A stretch of DNA of 64,000 bases from Stappia stellulata DSM 5886 (GTDB lineage: Bacteria > Pseudomonadota > Alphaproteobacteria > Rhizobiales > Stappiaceae), in contig NZ_AUIM01000011.1 in NCBI RefSeq assembly GCF_000423705.1, forward strand, positions 398,501 through 462,500. The letters are read 5' to 3'. Shown here in pieces: positions 28,084 to 36,532 of the stretch (positions are counted from its first letter, which is position 1; each line of letters opens with the position of its first letter). A program made the position numbers and the translations under genes. Below the pieces are notes generated by a model. It ran no database searches. It saw nothing but the letters and a program-made list of their open reading frames with translations, and had not been told where the DNA came from.

Positions 28084-29340
28084 ATGAGCGCACCTGGAAA
28101 GAACATCCGCATCGACGGCGAACGGCTGTGGGACAGCCTGATGGAGATGGCGAAGATCGGTCCGGGTGTCGCCGGCGGTAACAACCGCCAGACGCTGACG
28201 GACGCCGACAACGAGGGCCGCAAGCTCTATCAGTCCTGGTGCGACGCGGCCGGCCTGTCGATGGGTGTCGACACGATGGGCAACATGTTCGCCCGTCGCG
28301 AGGGCACGGACGCCGACGCCAAGCCGGTCTATGTCGGCTCCCACCTCGACACCCAGCCGACGGGCGGCAAATACGACGGCGTTCTCGGCGTTCTCGGCGG
28401 ACTGGAGCTGATCCGCACGCTCAACGACCTCAACATCAAGACCAAACGCCCGATCGTGGTGGTCAACTGGACCAACGAGGAAGGCACGCGCTTCGCGCCC
28501 GCCATGCTCGCCTCGGGCGTCTTCGCCGGCACCCATGAAGAGGACTGGGCTTACGAGCGGGTCGACGCGGACGGCAAGAAATTCGGCGACGAACTGAAGC
28601 GGATCGGCTGGGTCGGCGACGAGCCGGTCGGTGCGCGCAAGGACGAGATCCATGCCATGTTCGAATTGCACATCGAGCAGGGGCCGATCCTGGAGGCGGA
28701 GGAAAAGGACATTGGCGTCGTCACCCACGGCCAGGGGCTGTGGTGGTTGCAGGTGACGGTGACCGGCAAGGACAGCCACACCGGCTCCACGCCGATGCCG
28801 ATGCGCAAGAATGCCGGTCTCGGAATGGCGCGGATGACCGAGCTGGTGCACGAGATCGCGATGAAGAACCAGCCGCGCGCGGTCGGTGCCATCGGCCATT
28901 GCGACGTTCACCCCAACTCGCGAAACGTCATTCCGGGCAAGGTGGTCTTCACCATCGACTTCCGCTCGCCCGACCAGGACACGCTCGACGGCATGAAGGC
29001 GGAGTTCGAGGCCAGGGCCCCGAAGATCGCCGAGGAGCTGGGTCTTGCGGTCGAGATCGAAGCTGTCGGCCATTTCGACCCCGTCACATTCGACGAGACC
29101 TGCGTCAAGGCCGTGCGCAACGCGGCCGAACGGCTCGGCTACTCGCATCGTGACATCATTTCCGGCGCCGGCCACGACGCCTGCTGGATCAACCGCGTCG
29201 CGCCGACGTCGATGATCATGTGTCCCTGCGTCGACGGGTTGTCGCACAATGAGGCGGAGGAGATTTCCAAGGACTGGGCCACCGCCGGCGCCGACGTGCT
29301 GCTACACGCGGTGCTGGACGCTGCGGAGATCGCGGAGTGA
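28084..29340 (+). CDS. hyuC: Beta-ureidopropionase-type N-carbamoyl amidohydrolase (M20 family)
   Basis: 418-residue Zn-dependent amidase that hydrolyses N-carbamoyl-beta-alanine (and likely N-carbamoyl-beta-aminoisobutyrate) to amino acid, ammonia and CO2. Metal ligands are visible in GSHLDTQPTGGKYDGVLGV, the WTNEEGTRFAPAM Glu pair and ELHIEQGP, and the C-terminal SGAGHDACW. ATG 28084 follows AGGAG at 28072-28076; a GTG directly before it is less well placed. Third step of the reductive pathway, upstream of dihydropyrimidinase in this operon. The stop overlaps GTGA of a small AT-rich frame. Confidence 0.93.
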   Translation: MSAPGKNIRIDGERLWDSLMEMAKIGPGVAGGNNRQTLTDADNEGRKLYQSWCDAAGLSMGVDTMGNMFARREGTDADAKPVYVGSHLDTQPTGGKYDGVLGVLGGLELIRTLNDLNIKTKRPIVVVNWTNEEGTRFAPAMLASGVFAGTHEEDWAYERVDADGKKFGDELKRIGWVGDEPVGARKDEIHAMFELHIEQGPILEAEEKDIGVVTHGQGLWWLQVTVTGKDSHTGSTPMPMRKNAGLGMARMTELVHEIAMKNQPRAVGAIGHCDVHPNSRNVIPGKVVFTIDFRSPDQDTLDGMKAEFEARAPKIAEELGLAVEIEAVGHFDPVTFDETCVKAVRNAAERLGYSHRDIISGAGHDACWINRVAPTSMIMCPCVDGLSHNEAEEISKDWATAGADVLLHAVLDAAEIAE

Positions 29341-29594
29341 GGATTTTTTGTAAGATCACAGGCCGAAAAGCAAAAAAGATAAAAGGGCCTGCTGATTCTA
29401 CGCCAGTTTTTAAGTGTTTTGAGTCTGGGAGACCGTCAAACGAGGATAAATACGCTCATAAATTTGAGAAAATCGAAGATGCGGCAGTTTTTCTTATAGC
29501 AAATAAGGGGGCAGGAATTCGCGTTGGTGCGAATGGCCATGGAACGAACGAGAGATCAGCAATCTTGAGTAGAAATATCTTGATCGAACTGTAG
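29337..29594 (+). CDS. AT-rich orphan ORF, 85 residues
   Basis: An open frame of 85 codons starting GTG, overlapping the hyuC stop as GTGA and ending 12 bases before the dihydropyrimidinase gene. It is far more AT-rich than everything around it and its codon use differs clearly from its neighbours. The product would be basic and cytoplasmic, with FKCFESGRPSNEDKYAHKFE and IEDAAVFLIANKGAGIRVG segments, one Cys pair and no membrane segment. I recognise no family. It may be a small acquired gene or a decayed insertion; overlap, exact fit between operon genes and absence of stops favour a translated gene. Confidence 0.5.
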   Translation: MRIFCKITGRKAKKIKGPADSTPVFKCFESGRPSNEDKYAHKFEKIEDAAVFLIANKGAGIRVGANGHGTNERSAILSRNILIEL

Positions 29595-29606
29595 AGGGGA
29601 CCAGAG

Positions 29607-31064
29607 ATGACCAGCAAAGTGATCAAGGGCGGAACGGTCGTCACGGCCGACCTGACCTATGAGGCGGACGTCAGGATCGAGGGCGGAAAGATCGTCGAGA
29701 TCGGTCCGAACCTCTCCGGCGACGAGACGCTCGACGCGACCGGCTGCTACGTCATGCCGGGCGGCATCGACCCGCATGTGCATCTGGAAATGCCCTTCAT
29801 GGGCACCTATTCGACCGACAATTTCGATTCAGGCACCAAGGCGGCCCTTGCCGGCGGCACGTCGATGGTCGTCGACTTCTGCCTGCCCGCGCCGCAGCAG
29901 TCCCTGCTGGAAGCCATCCAGATGTGGGACAACAAGTCGACGATGGCCCATTGCGACTACTCCTTCCACATGGCGATCACCTGGTGGAGCGAGCAGGTGT
30001 TCAACGAGATGGAGACCGTCGTCCACGAGCGCGGCATCAACACCTTCAAGCATTTCATGGCCTACAAGGGCGCGCTGATGATCGAGGACGACGAGATGTT
30101 CGCCTCCTTCCAGCGCTGCGCGGCCCTCGGTGCGCTGCCGATGGTCCATGCCGAAAACGGCGATGTTGTCGCCGATCTCTCGGCGCGCCTTCTGGCGGAA
30201 GGCAACACCGGACCGGAGGCGCACGCCTACTCCCGCCCGCCCGAGGTCGAGGGCGAGGCCACCAATCGCGCGATCATGATCGCCGACATGGCCGGCGTGC
30301 CGCTCTACGTGGTGCACACCTCGTCGGAACAGGCGCATGAGGCGATCCGCCGGGCCAAGCAGAACGGCATTCGCTGCTACGGCGAGCCGCTGATCCAGCA
30401 TCTGACGCTGGACGACAGCGAATACCGTCACCCCGACTGGGACCATGCGGCACGCCGCGTGATGTCGCCGCCGTTCCGCGACAAGAAGCATCAGGACAGC
30501 CTCTGGGCCGGCCTGCAGGCGGGCACGCTGCAGGTCGTCGGCACCGATCACTGCGCCTTTTCAACGGAGCAGAAGCGCTACGGCGTCGGCGACTTCACCA
30601 AGATCCCGAACGGCACCGGCGGTCTGGAAGACCGCATGCCCATGCTGTGGACCCATGGCGTCGCCACCGGCCGGCTGACGATGAACGAGTTCGTCGCTGT
30701 GACATCGACCAACATCGCCAAGATCCTCAACATCTATCCGAGAAAGGGGGCGATCCTCGTCGGCGCCGATGCGGATATCGTTGTCTGGGATCCGGCCAAG
30801 GAGAAGACGATCACGGCTGCCAACCAGGTTTCGGCGATCGACTACAACGTCTTCGAGGGCAAGCATGTGAAGGGCCTGCCACGCTTCACGCTGACCCGCG
30901 GCCGTGTCGGCTTCGAGGACGGCAAGGTGATCGAGAAGCAGGGCCACGGCCAGTTCGTCAAGCGCACGCCGTTCCAGGCGGTGAACAAGGCGCTGTCGAC
31001 CTGGAAGGAACTCACCGCGCCGCGCAAGGTTGAACGCAGCGGCATTCCGGCGACCGGCGTGTGA
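29607..31064 (+). CDS. hydA: Dihydropyrimidinase (D-hydantoinase)
   Basis: 485-residue binuclear zinc amidohydrolase that opens dihydrouracil or dihydrothymine to N-carbamoyl-beta-amino acids. Metal-binding His57 and His59 are in GGIDPHVHLEMPF. The carboxylated lysine is Lys154 in FKHFMAYKGALM. Further marks are MVHAENGDVV, YVVHTSSEQAHEA and VVGTDHCAFS. An AGAGGGG sequence precedes ATG 29607. It is the last enzyme gene of the run 24844-31064 and is followed by a strong terminator. Confidence 0.95.
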   Translation: MTSKVIKGGTVVTADLTYEADVRIEGGKIVEIGPNLSGDETLDATGCYVMPGGIDPHVHLEMPFMGTYSTDNFDSGTKAALAGGTSMVVDFCLPAPQQSLLEAIQMWDNKSTMAHCDYSFHMAITWWSEQVFNEMETVVHERGINTFKHFMAYKGALMIEDDEMFASFQRCAALGALPMVHAENGDVVADLSARLLAEGNTGPEAHAYSRPPEVEGEATNRAIMIADMAGVPLYVVHTSSEQAHEAIRRAKQNGIRCYGEPLIQHLTLDDSEYRHPDWDHAARRVMSPPFRDKKHQDSLWAGLQAGTLQVVGTDHCAFSTEQKRYGVGDFTKIPNGTGGLEDRMPMLWTHGVATGRLTMNEFVAVTSTNIAKILNIYPRKGAILVGADADIVVWDPAKEKTITAANQVSAIDYNVFEGKHVKGLPRFTLTRGRVGFEDGKVIEKQGHGQFVKRTPFQAVNKALSTWKELTAPRKVERSGIPATGV

Positions 31065-31069
31065 TCGTG

Positions 31070-31102
31070 ACGGCGGCCTTCCTTCAGGGAGGCCGCCGTT
31101 TT
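31070..31102 (+). terminator. Strong intrinsic terminator after dihydropyrimidinase
   Basis: ACGGCGGCCT and AGGCCGCCGT arms form a 10-bp stem, extended by inner pairs around a TTCA loop, followed by TTTT. It lies only six bases after the hydA stop and separates the catabolic genes from the ABC importer genes. Confidence 0.88.
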
Positions 31103-31158
31103 CGCGACCATCGACACGTTAGACCCAAAAGGCCCCGAACGAGGGATAGGCGACCAAC

Positions 31159-31965
31159 ATGCAACCTCAGCCAGCGGAAGAGACGGTCCGCTCCGTCATC
31201 GACATCGCCAAGCTTTCCCTGACCTTCGAGACCAACGACGGTCCCGTCCACGCGCTCGCCGATATCGACCTCGATATCGGCGAAGGCGAATTCGTCTCCT
31301 TCATCGGCCCGTCGGGGTGCGGCAAGACCACGCTTTTGCGCGTGATCGCCGATCTGGAGAAACCGACCGGCGGATCGATATCGGTCAACGGCATGACGCC
31401 GGACGAGGCACGGCTGAAGCGAGCCTATGGCTATGTGTTTCAGGCGGCGGCGCTCTATCCCTGGCGCACCATTGCCGACAACATCGCCCTGCCGCTTGAG
31501 ATCATGGGCATGTCCCGGGCGGAACGCAGCGAGCGGATCGCCAGGAACATGGAGCTGGTCAATCTTGCCGGCTTCGAGCGCAAGTATCCCTGGCAGCTTT
31601 CCGGCGGCATGCAGCAGCGCGCCTCGATTGCCCGTGCGCTGTCGTTCGATCCGGACCTTCTGCTGATGGACGAGCCGTTCGGCGCGCTGGATGAAATCGT
31701 CCGCGACCATCTCAACGAGCAGCTTTTGAAACTGTGGGACAAGACCAACAAGACGGTGGTCTTCGTCACCCACTCGATTCCGGAGGCCGTGTTCCTGTCG
31801 ACCAGGATCGTGGTGCTGTGCCCGCGTCCGGGCCGCATCTACGACGTGATCGAAAGCGATCTGCCGCGCGACCGCACGCTCGACATTCGCGAATCGCCGG
31901 AATTCCTGAAGATCGCGCACCGCGTGCGCGAGGGTCTCAGGGCGGGGCATTCCTATGATGACTGA
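31159..31965 (+). CDS. ABC transporter ATPase, NitT/TauT type
   Basis: 268-residue nucleotide-binding subunit. Walker A GPSGCGKTT, signature LSGGMQQR, Walker B LLLMDEPFGALDE and H-loop VFVTHSIPEAVFLS are intact and match the nitrate/taurine/pyrimidine-precursor class. It energises the two permeases at 33221 and 34138. It starts 57 bases after the terminator at 31070-31102, so it probably has its own promoter. The next gene overlaps it by 11 bases. Confidence 0.93.
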   Translation: MQPQPAEETVRSVIDIAKLSLTFETNDGPVHALADIDLDIGEGEFVSFIGPSGCGKTTLLRVIADLEKPTGGSISVNGMTPDEARLKRAYGYVFQAAALYPWRTIADNIALPLEIMGMSRAERSERIARNMELVNLAGFERKYPWQLSGGMQQRASIARALSFDPDLLLMDEPFGALDEIVRDHLNEQLLKLWDKTNKTVVFVTHSIPEAVFLSTRIVVLCPRPGRIYDVIESDLPRDRTLDIRESPEFLKIAHRVREGLRAGHSYDD

Positions 31966-32512
31966 GACCGTGCGGTTTCGCATCGGCTGGCGCGCGACCG
32001 AAATGACGCGCTCGCGCGACGGCGGTGTCGACCGTTTCACCATCGTCTCGCACCAGAAGCCGCTCGCGACGATGCTGGCCGGCCTCCCGGTCGCCATTCT
32101 TGCCGTTGCGACGGTGACCTACGCCATGGCGCATCGCGATATCGTGACGCTCGTGATGGCCGCCCTGCTCGGCTACATGCTCTACGAACTTGCGCGGTCG
32201 AATTTCGGCACCGTCCTGCTGTGTCTCGGGCGAGAGGTCGAGGCAACCTCGATGCTGGTGATCCCTGGCCTCGGCGCCTTGCCGCTCGGGCCGACGCGCA
32301 GATGGCCGCTCGACGCGGTGTCGAGCGTCTCGATGGGGCAAACGGAATACGGCAAGGCCAAGACCAAGCCGGTCGACTGGCCGGGTTACGGCCTCGACGT
32401 CAAGACCGCCGACAGCGGATCCCGGCGCCTGGTGTCCGGCATCACGCTGGAGCAGGCCGGAGCCGTGCGGACTGCGCTTCTGGATCGGATGGAACGGGGG
32501 CGCGAGGAATGA
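31955..32512 (+). CDS. Membrane protein of unknown function in pyrimidine ABC operon (1)
   Basis: Up to 185 residues with two membrane helices (about 39-60 and 65-82) and a cytoplasmic C-terminal domain. The stretch RRWPLDAVSSVSMGQ followed later by LDVKTADSGSRRLVSG looks like the strand pattern of a bacterial PH-like domain, but I do not recognise a named family. It starts ATGATG (31955 or 31958) inside the end of the ATPase gene and overlaps the next gene as ATGA. Tight coupling suggests an accessory subunit of this importer. Confidence 0.7.
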   Translation: MMTETVRFRIGWRATEMTRSRDGGVDRFTIVSHQKPLATMLAGLPVAILAVATVTYAMAHRDIVTLVMAALLGYMLYELARSNFGTVLLCLGREVEATSMLVIPGLGALPLGPTRRWPLDAVSSVSMGQTEYGKAKTKPVDWPGYGLDVKTADSGSRRLVSGITLEQAGAVRTALLDRMERGREE

Positions 32513-33123
32513 CCGCGACGTCGCTCGATTCGCGCAATGACCTGCCGCAGGCGGGACACACGGTCCAACTCGGTCGCGTGTGTGTCCATTCCGATGATGT
32601 CGGAACGCGCATTGATATTCCCTCGCGTCGCCCGGGTCCGGTCGTGGTCTTTTTGGGGGTCTGTTTGGCGGCGTGGACCTTTGCCGGCGTCGTATCGTTT
32701 TCCGCCTTCCTCGGCACGCTCGCAGGACCAGCGGTCTTTGCGATGTTCATCGGTGTGTGGTGCGTGGTCTGGGCGGGTGGATGGGTCGCCATCGCTGCGG
32801 CCTTTCTTTGGATGCTTGTCGGGCGCGAAGTGGTGATCCTGCGCGACGGCATCCTGACGAAACGGGTGATCCTCCCCTGGGTCGGCGTCAGCCGCCGCTA
32901 TCACGCGACACTGATCCGGAATCTCCGGCGCAACATGACGACCGGCGATCTGGAAACCCCTCAGAAAGACGGTGCCGGAATTCCGCTCGGTCGCTATGGC
33001 GCGCTGGCCTTCGATCATGATGGCGAGACGGTCTATCTGGGGGCCGCGCTCGGTCCCGCGGCAGCCGGGGTCCTCATGGAAACAATCGAAACCTGGCTCA
33101 AACAGCAGGGAGAGCCCGCATGA
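32509..33123 (+). CDS. Membrane protein of unknown function in pyrimidine ABC operon (2)
   Basis: 204 residues with two hydrophobic segments (about 45-68 and 78-107), the second ending at a cytoplasmic MLVGREVVILRDGILTKR region that resembles the start of a bacterial PH-like domain. The C-terminus is soluble. Organisation (two helices, then a PH-like domain) parallels the preceding gene, so the two may be distant paralogues acting as a pair. It overlaps its neighbours by ATGA on both sides. No database family is claimed. Confidence 0.7.
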   Translation: MTATSLDSRNDLPQAGHTVQLGRVCVHSDDVGTRIDIPSRRPGPVVVFLGVCLAAWTFAGVVSFSAFLGTLAGPAVFAMFIGVWCVVWAGGWVAIAAAFLWMLVGREVVILRDGILTKRVILPWVGVSRRYHATLIRNLRRNMTTGDLETPQKDGAGIPLGRYGALAFDHDGETVYLGAALGPAAAGVLMETIETWLKQQGEPA

Positions 33124-33224
33124 AGAGGCACAGCCGAATCCTCGGCCGATCCCGCAAGCGCGCCGTGTCGACATCCGGCATGGCGGTTGGTGCGCCACAC
33201 GCCCGAGCGGAGGTGTGGACATGA
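33120..33224 (+). CDS. Possible 34-residue basic peptide
   Basis: A very short frame (starts MKRHSRILGRSRKRAV) with a GGGAGAG ribosome-binding site eight bases upstream and four-base ATGA overlaps with both the preceding membrane-protein gene and the following permease gene. It may be a leader that couples translation of the permease to the upstream genes, or chance. Composition is strongly basic in the first half. No known family. Confidence 0.3.
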   Translation: MKRHSRILGRSRKRAVSTSGMAVGAPHARAEVWT

Positions 33225-34141
33225 CGTCAGAGACCCTCTCTCCCCCGGTCCGCTCGCCCTTCGCCGGCCTGATGTCGGGCACGGCAGGCCCGGTCCTGGT
33301 CGTGGTCGCCGCGCTGCTGGCGGTCTGGTATCTCGCGGCCGTTATGCTGAACACGCCGTTCCAGCGCGATATCTACAAGCGCGGCGGACTGGAGGACGTG
33401 TCCCTCGTTCAGTTGATGACCGACACGTTGGCGCAGGATCGTCCCGTGCTGCCGTCGCCGCATCAGGTGGCAGTGGAAATCTGGGAGACAACGGCCGAGA
33501 AGAAGATCACCTCCAAGCGCAGCCTCGTTTATCACAGCTCGATCACGCTCTCTTCCACGTTGCTCGGCTTCCTGATGGGCACGACGCTCGGCATTTTGCT
33601 TGCCATCGGGATCGTGCACAGCCGCGTGCTGGACAAGAGCCTGATGCCCTGGGTGATCGCCTCGCAAACGATCCCCATCCTTGCCATCGCGCCGATGATC
33701 ATCGTGGTGCTGAACGCCATCGGCGTTTCCGGGCTTTTGCCCAAGGCACTGATCTCGACCTATCTGTCGTTTTTTCCCGTCACCGTCGGCATGGTGAAGG
33801 GGCTGCGCTCGCCCGAGATCATCCAGCTCGACCTGATGAAGACCTATTCGGCGAGCGCGTCGCAAACACTGTGGAAGCTCCGCCTGCCGTCGGCCGCCCC
33901 CTATCTCTTCGCATCGATGAAGGTCGGCGTGGCGGCGAGCCTTGTCGGCGCCATCGTCGGTGAATTGCCGACGGGCGCGGTCGCCGGTCTCGGCGCGCGC
34001 CTGCTCGCCGGGTCCTATTACGGCCAGACCGTCCAGATCTGGTCCGCACTGATCGTCGCCGCGATCCTGGCGGCCGGTCTTGTGTCGCTGATCGGGCTTG
34101 GCGAGCGAATTGTTCTCAAGCGGATGGGAATGGCGCGATGA
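33221..34141 (+). CDS. ABC transporter permease (1), NitT/TauT type
   Basis: 306-residue inner-membrane permease of the BPD_transp_1 fold. About six helices follow a cytoplasmic start and a periplasmic loop. The coupling motif is around LDLMKTYSASASQTLWKLRLPSAAPYLF, the EAA-type loop. GGAGG precedes ATG 33221, which is preferred over open frame extending to 32972 inside the previous gene. It likely forms a heterodimer with the permease that follows. Confidence 0.9.
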   Translation: MTSETLSPPVRSPFAGLMSGTAGPVLVVVAALLAVWYLAAVMLNTPFQRDIYKRGGLEDVSLVQLMTDTLAQDRPVLPSPHQVAVEIWETTAEKKITSKRSLVYHSSITLSSTLLGFLMGTTLGILLAIGIVHSRVLDKSLMPWVIASQTIPILAIAPMIIVVLNAIGVSGLLPKALISTYLSFFPVTVGMVKGLRSPEIIQLDLMKTYSASASQTLWKLRLPSAAPYLFASMKVGVAASLVGAIVGELPTGAVAGLGARLLAGSYYGQTVQIWSALIVAAILAAGLVSLIGLGERIVLKRMGMAR

Positions 34142-35295
34142 TGTCTGTTGCACAGCCCGCAGCCCCGAAGACCCCCGTTGCCCGGATCCTGTCGACCGGT
34201 GCGCTCGGTGTCGCGGTTGCCGCAAGCCTGTTGGCGGTGATCGATGGCGAGAGCCTTGAGCTTTATCTGATCGATACGCCGTCGCTGGCGCTTGCCGTCG
34301 GGGCCGCGATTGTTCTTCTTGCGGCCTACCGCTTTGCCCGGGTCGGCCGGGTTTATGCATGCCTTGGACTTGGGGCGGGCTCCTATGCGCTCGCCTTTTC
34401 CCTGATCGCACTGATTACACCCCATACGGGCGACGCCGGAGCCGGGTTCTGGGCCTATGTGGTGGTTGCCTGGGCAATGGCCTGGCTCTGCGTGGAGGAA
34501 ATGGCGGCGCTTGAGCCGCGCGATCCGATGCTGCGGCGACTGGTGTCGCTGGCGATCCCGCTGACCTTCGGCATCTGGCTGCTGATCCTGTGGCAGGTCC
34601 TGGTGGTCGGGTTCGCCGTGCCGCGGGTTCTGCTTCCGCCGCCCTCGGAGGTTTGGCTTCGCCTGCTGGCGTCCCCGGAGGTCCTTTGGAAGGACTTCCA
34701 GCAGACGTTCCTCAAGGGCGTGCTGATCGGCTATGCCATTGGCTGCGCCTCCGGGTTCCTGATCGCCATTCTGGTCGACCGGGTGCCTTTCCTGCGCCGC
34801 GGCCTGCTGCCCATCGGCAATCTGGTGTCGGCTCTGCCGATCATCGGTGTGGCGCCAATCATGGTGATGTGGTTCGGCTTCGACTGGCCGTCCAAGGCCG
34901 CCGTCGTGATCATCATGACGTTTTTTCCGATGCTGGTGAACACGGTGACGGGGCTTGCAGCAGCAGACCGGATCCAGCACGATTTGATGCACACATATGC
35001 GGCAGACCACCGCCAGACACTGGTCAAGATGCGGCTGCCGATGGCCATGCCCTTCATCTTCAATGCCTTGAAAATCAACTCGACGCTTGCGCTCATCGGG
35101 GCCATTGTTGCGGAGTTCTTCGGCACGCCCATCGTGGGGATGGGATTCCGCATTTCCACCGAAGTCGGGCGCATGAATATCGACATGGTCTGGGCGTCGA
35201 TTGCCGTTGCGGCGCTCGCCGGATCGCTTTTTTACGGCTTGGTGGCGCTCGTTGAGCGGGTCGTCACCTTCTGGCATCCGTCAGTCCGGGGATAA
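34138..35295 (+). CDS. ABC transporter permease (2), NitT/TauT type with extended N-terminus
   Basis: 385-residue permease. The C-terminal 240 residues are the standard BPD_transp_1 permease (EAA-type loop at DLMHTYAADHRQTLVKMRLP, then membrane helices). The first 130 residues add three or four extra hydrophobic segments, which is unusual for the family (typically about 260 residues). It starts ATGATG at 34138/34141, overlapping the previous gene. Confidence 0.88.
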   Translation: MMSVAQPAAPKTPVARILSTGALGVAVAASLLAVIDGESLELYLIDTPSLALAVGAAIVLLAAYRFARVGRVYACLGLGAGSYALAFSLIALITPHTGDAGAGFWAYVVVAWAMAWLCVEEMAALEPRDPMLRRLVSLAIPLTFGIWLLILWQVLVVGFAVPRVLLPPPSEVWLRLLASPEVLWKDFQQTFLKGVLIGYAIGCASGFLIAILVDRVPFLRRGLLPIGNLVSALPIIGVAPIMVMWFGFDWPSKAAVVIIMTFFPMLVNTVTGLAAADRIQHDLMHTYAADHRQTLVKMRLPMAMPFIFNALKINSTLALIGAIVAEFFGTPIVGMGFRISTEVGRMNIDMVWASIAVAALAGSLFYGLVALVERVVTFWHPSVRG

Positions 35296-35329
35296 CCGAC
35301 GGCGGGGCCGAAACCAGAGGGAGTTGGAC

Positions 35330-36307
35330 ATGAGAAAGACTTTGCTAGCCGCGGCCGCGATGGCCCTGGTCCTCGGGCCGGCACAGGCGGCCGACGAGGT
35401 CACGCTGCAGCTGAAGTGGGTCACGCAGGGCCAGTTCGCCGGCTATTACGTGGCGCAGGACAAGGGCTTCTACGACGAGGAAGACCTCGACGTCACGATC
35501 AAGCCGGGTGGGCCGGATATCGCTCCGCCGCAGGTAATCGTCGGTGGTGGCGCCGATGTGATCGTTGACTGGATGCCGTCGGCCCTTGCCAGCCGCGAAC
35601 GCGGCGTGCCGCTCGTCAACATCGCCCAGCCGTTCAAGAAATCCGGCATGATGCTGACCTGCCTGAAGGAAACCGGCATTACCAAGCCGGAGGATTTCCG
35701 CGGTCGCACGTTGGGCGTCTGGTTCTTCGGCAACGAGTATCCGTTCCTCTCGTGGATGAGCCAGCTCGGCATTCCGACCGACGGCAGCGAAAACGGCGTG
35801 ACCGTCCTCAAGCAGGGCTTCAACGTCGATCCGCTGTTGCAGAAACAGGCCGACTGCATCTCGACCATGACCTACAACGAGTACTGGCAGGTGATCGATG
35901 CGGGCATTCCCGAGGAAGAGCTGATCGTCTTCAAATATGAGGAACAGGGATCGGCGACGCTGGAGGACGGGCTTTATGTTCTTGAAAAGAACCTCGAGGA
36001 CCCGGCCTTTGTCGACAAGATGGCCCGCTTCGTGCGCGCGTCGATGAAAGGCTGGGAGTATGCCCGCGAGAACCCGGACGAGGCTGCCGACATCGTTCTG
36101 GAAAACGATGCCACGGGTGCGCAGACCGAAAAGCATCAGCGGCGCATGGTGCGCGAGATCAACAAGCTGACGGAAGACACCGACGGGACCCTTGAGCTGG
36201 AAGACTACCAGCGCACGGTGATGACACTGCTCAGCGGCGGATCTGACCCGGTGATCACCAGGGAGCCTGAGGGCGCAACCTCGACGGTCGTCACCGACAA
36301 GATGTAG
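35330..36307 (+). CDS. ABC transporter substrate-binding protein, NMT1/THI5-like (probable pyrimidine ligand)
   Basis: 325-residue periplasmic binding protein with a cleaved signal peptide (MRKTLLAAAAMALVLGPAQA). The THI5-like fold starts LQLKWVTQGQFAGYYVAQDKG and has the DWMPSALASRERG loop; relatives bind pyrimidines such as hydroxymethylpyrimidine. A good GAGGGAG site precedes ATG 35330. It is the last gene of the importer operon. Context points to uracil, thymine or a related base as ligand. A 55-bp copy of its 3' end recurs at 38864. Confidence 0.9.
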   Translation: MRKTLLAAAAMALVLGPAQAADEVTLQLKWVTQGQFAGYYVAQDKGFYDEEDLDVTIKPGGPDIAPPQVIVGGGADVIVDWMPSALASRERGVPLVNIAQPFKKSGMMLTCLKETGITKPEDFRGRTLGVWFFGNEYPFLSWMSQLGIPTDGSENGVTVLKQGFNVDPLLQKQADCISTMTYNEYWQVIDAGIPEEELIVFKYEEQGSATLEDGLYVLEKNLEDPAFVDKMARFVRASMKGWEYARENPDEAADIVLENDATGAQTEKHQRRMVREINKLTEDTDGTLELEDYQRTVMTLLSGGSDPVITREPEGATSTVVTDKM

Positions 36308-36324
36308 GGTGTTGATCCGAAAAT

Positions 36325-36362
36325 TCACGGCGCAGGATGTGCATTCGCATCCTGCGCCGTGA
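36325..36362 (+). terminator. Long hairpin after the importer operon
   Basis: A perfect 15-bp stem (arms 36325-36339 and 36348-36362) with an eight-base loop lies 18 bases past the binding-protein stop. No T tract follows it directly, but a second element with T residues comes next. Confidence 0.65.
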
Positions 36363-36367
36363 TCAAT

Positions 36368-36386
36368 GCAATCCGGATTGCTTTTT
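36368..36386 (+). terminator. Short intrinsic terminator
   Basis: The palindrome GCAATCCGGATTGC is followed by TTTTT. It probably acts with the long hairpin just upstream to end the importer transcript. Confidence 0.6.
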
Positions 36387-36532
36387 CGCCACAAGGTATT
36401 TTTGCGGAAACGGGGCGGGTCGGAAAAAAGTCCCGTTTTCCGGTTGTTGCGACGCAAGCAAACGGTGGTGCCTTGCGGCGTTTGGCCGACGCCGTCGCAT
36501 TCCGGGAGCGACCGCGGTGTCCCGTGTTCGGG

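Noticed and set aside
35296..35330. TPP riboswitch before the THI5-like binding protein
   Set aside because: The gap is only 34 bases and holds just the ribosome-binding site.
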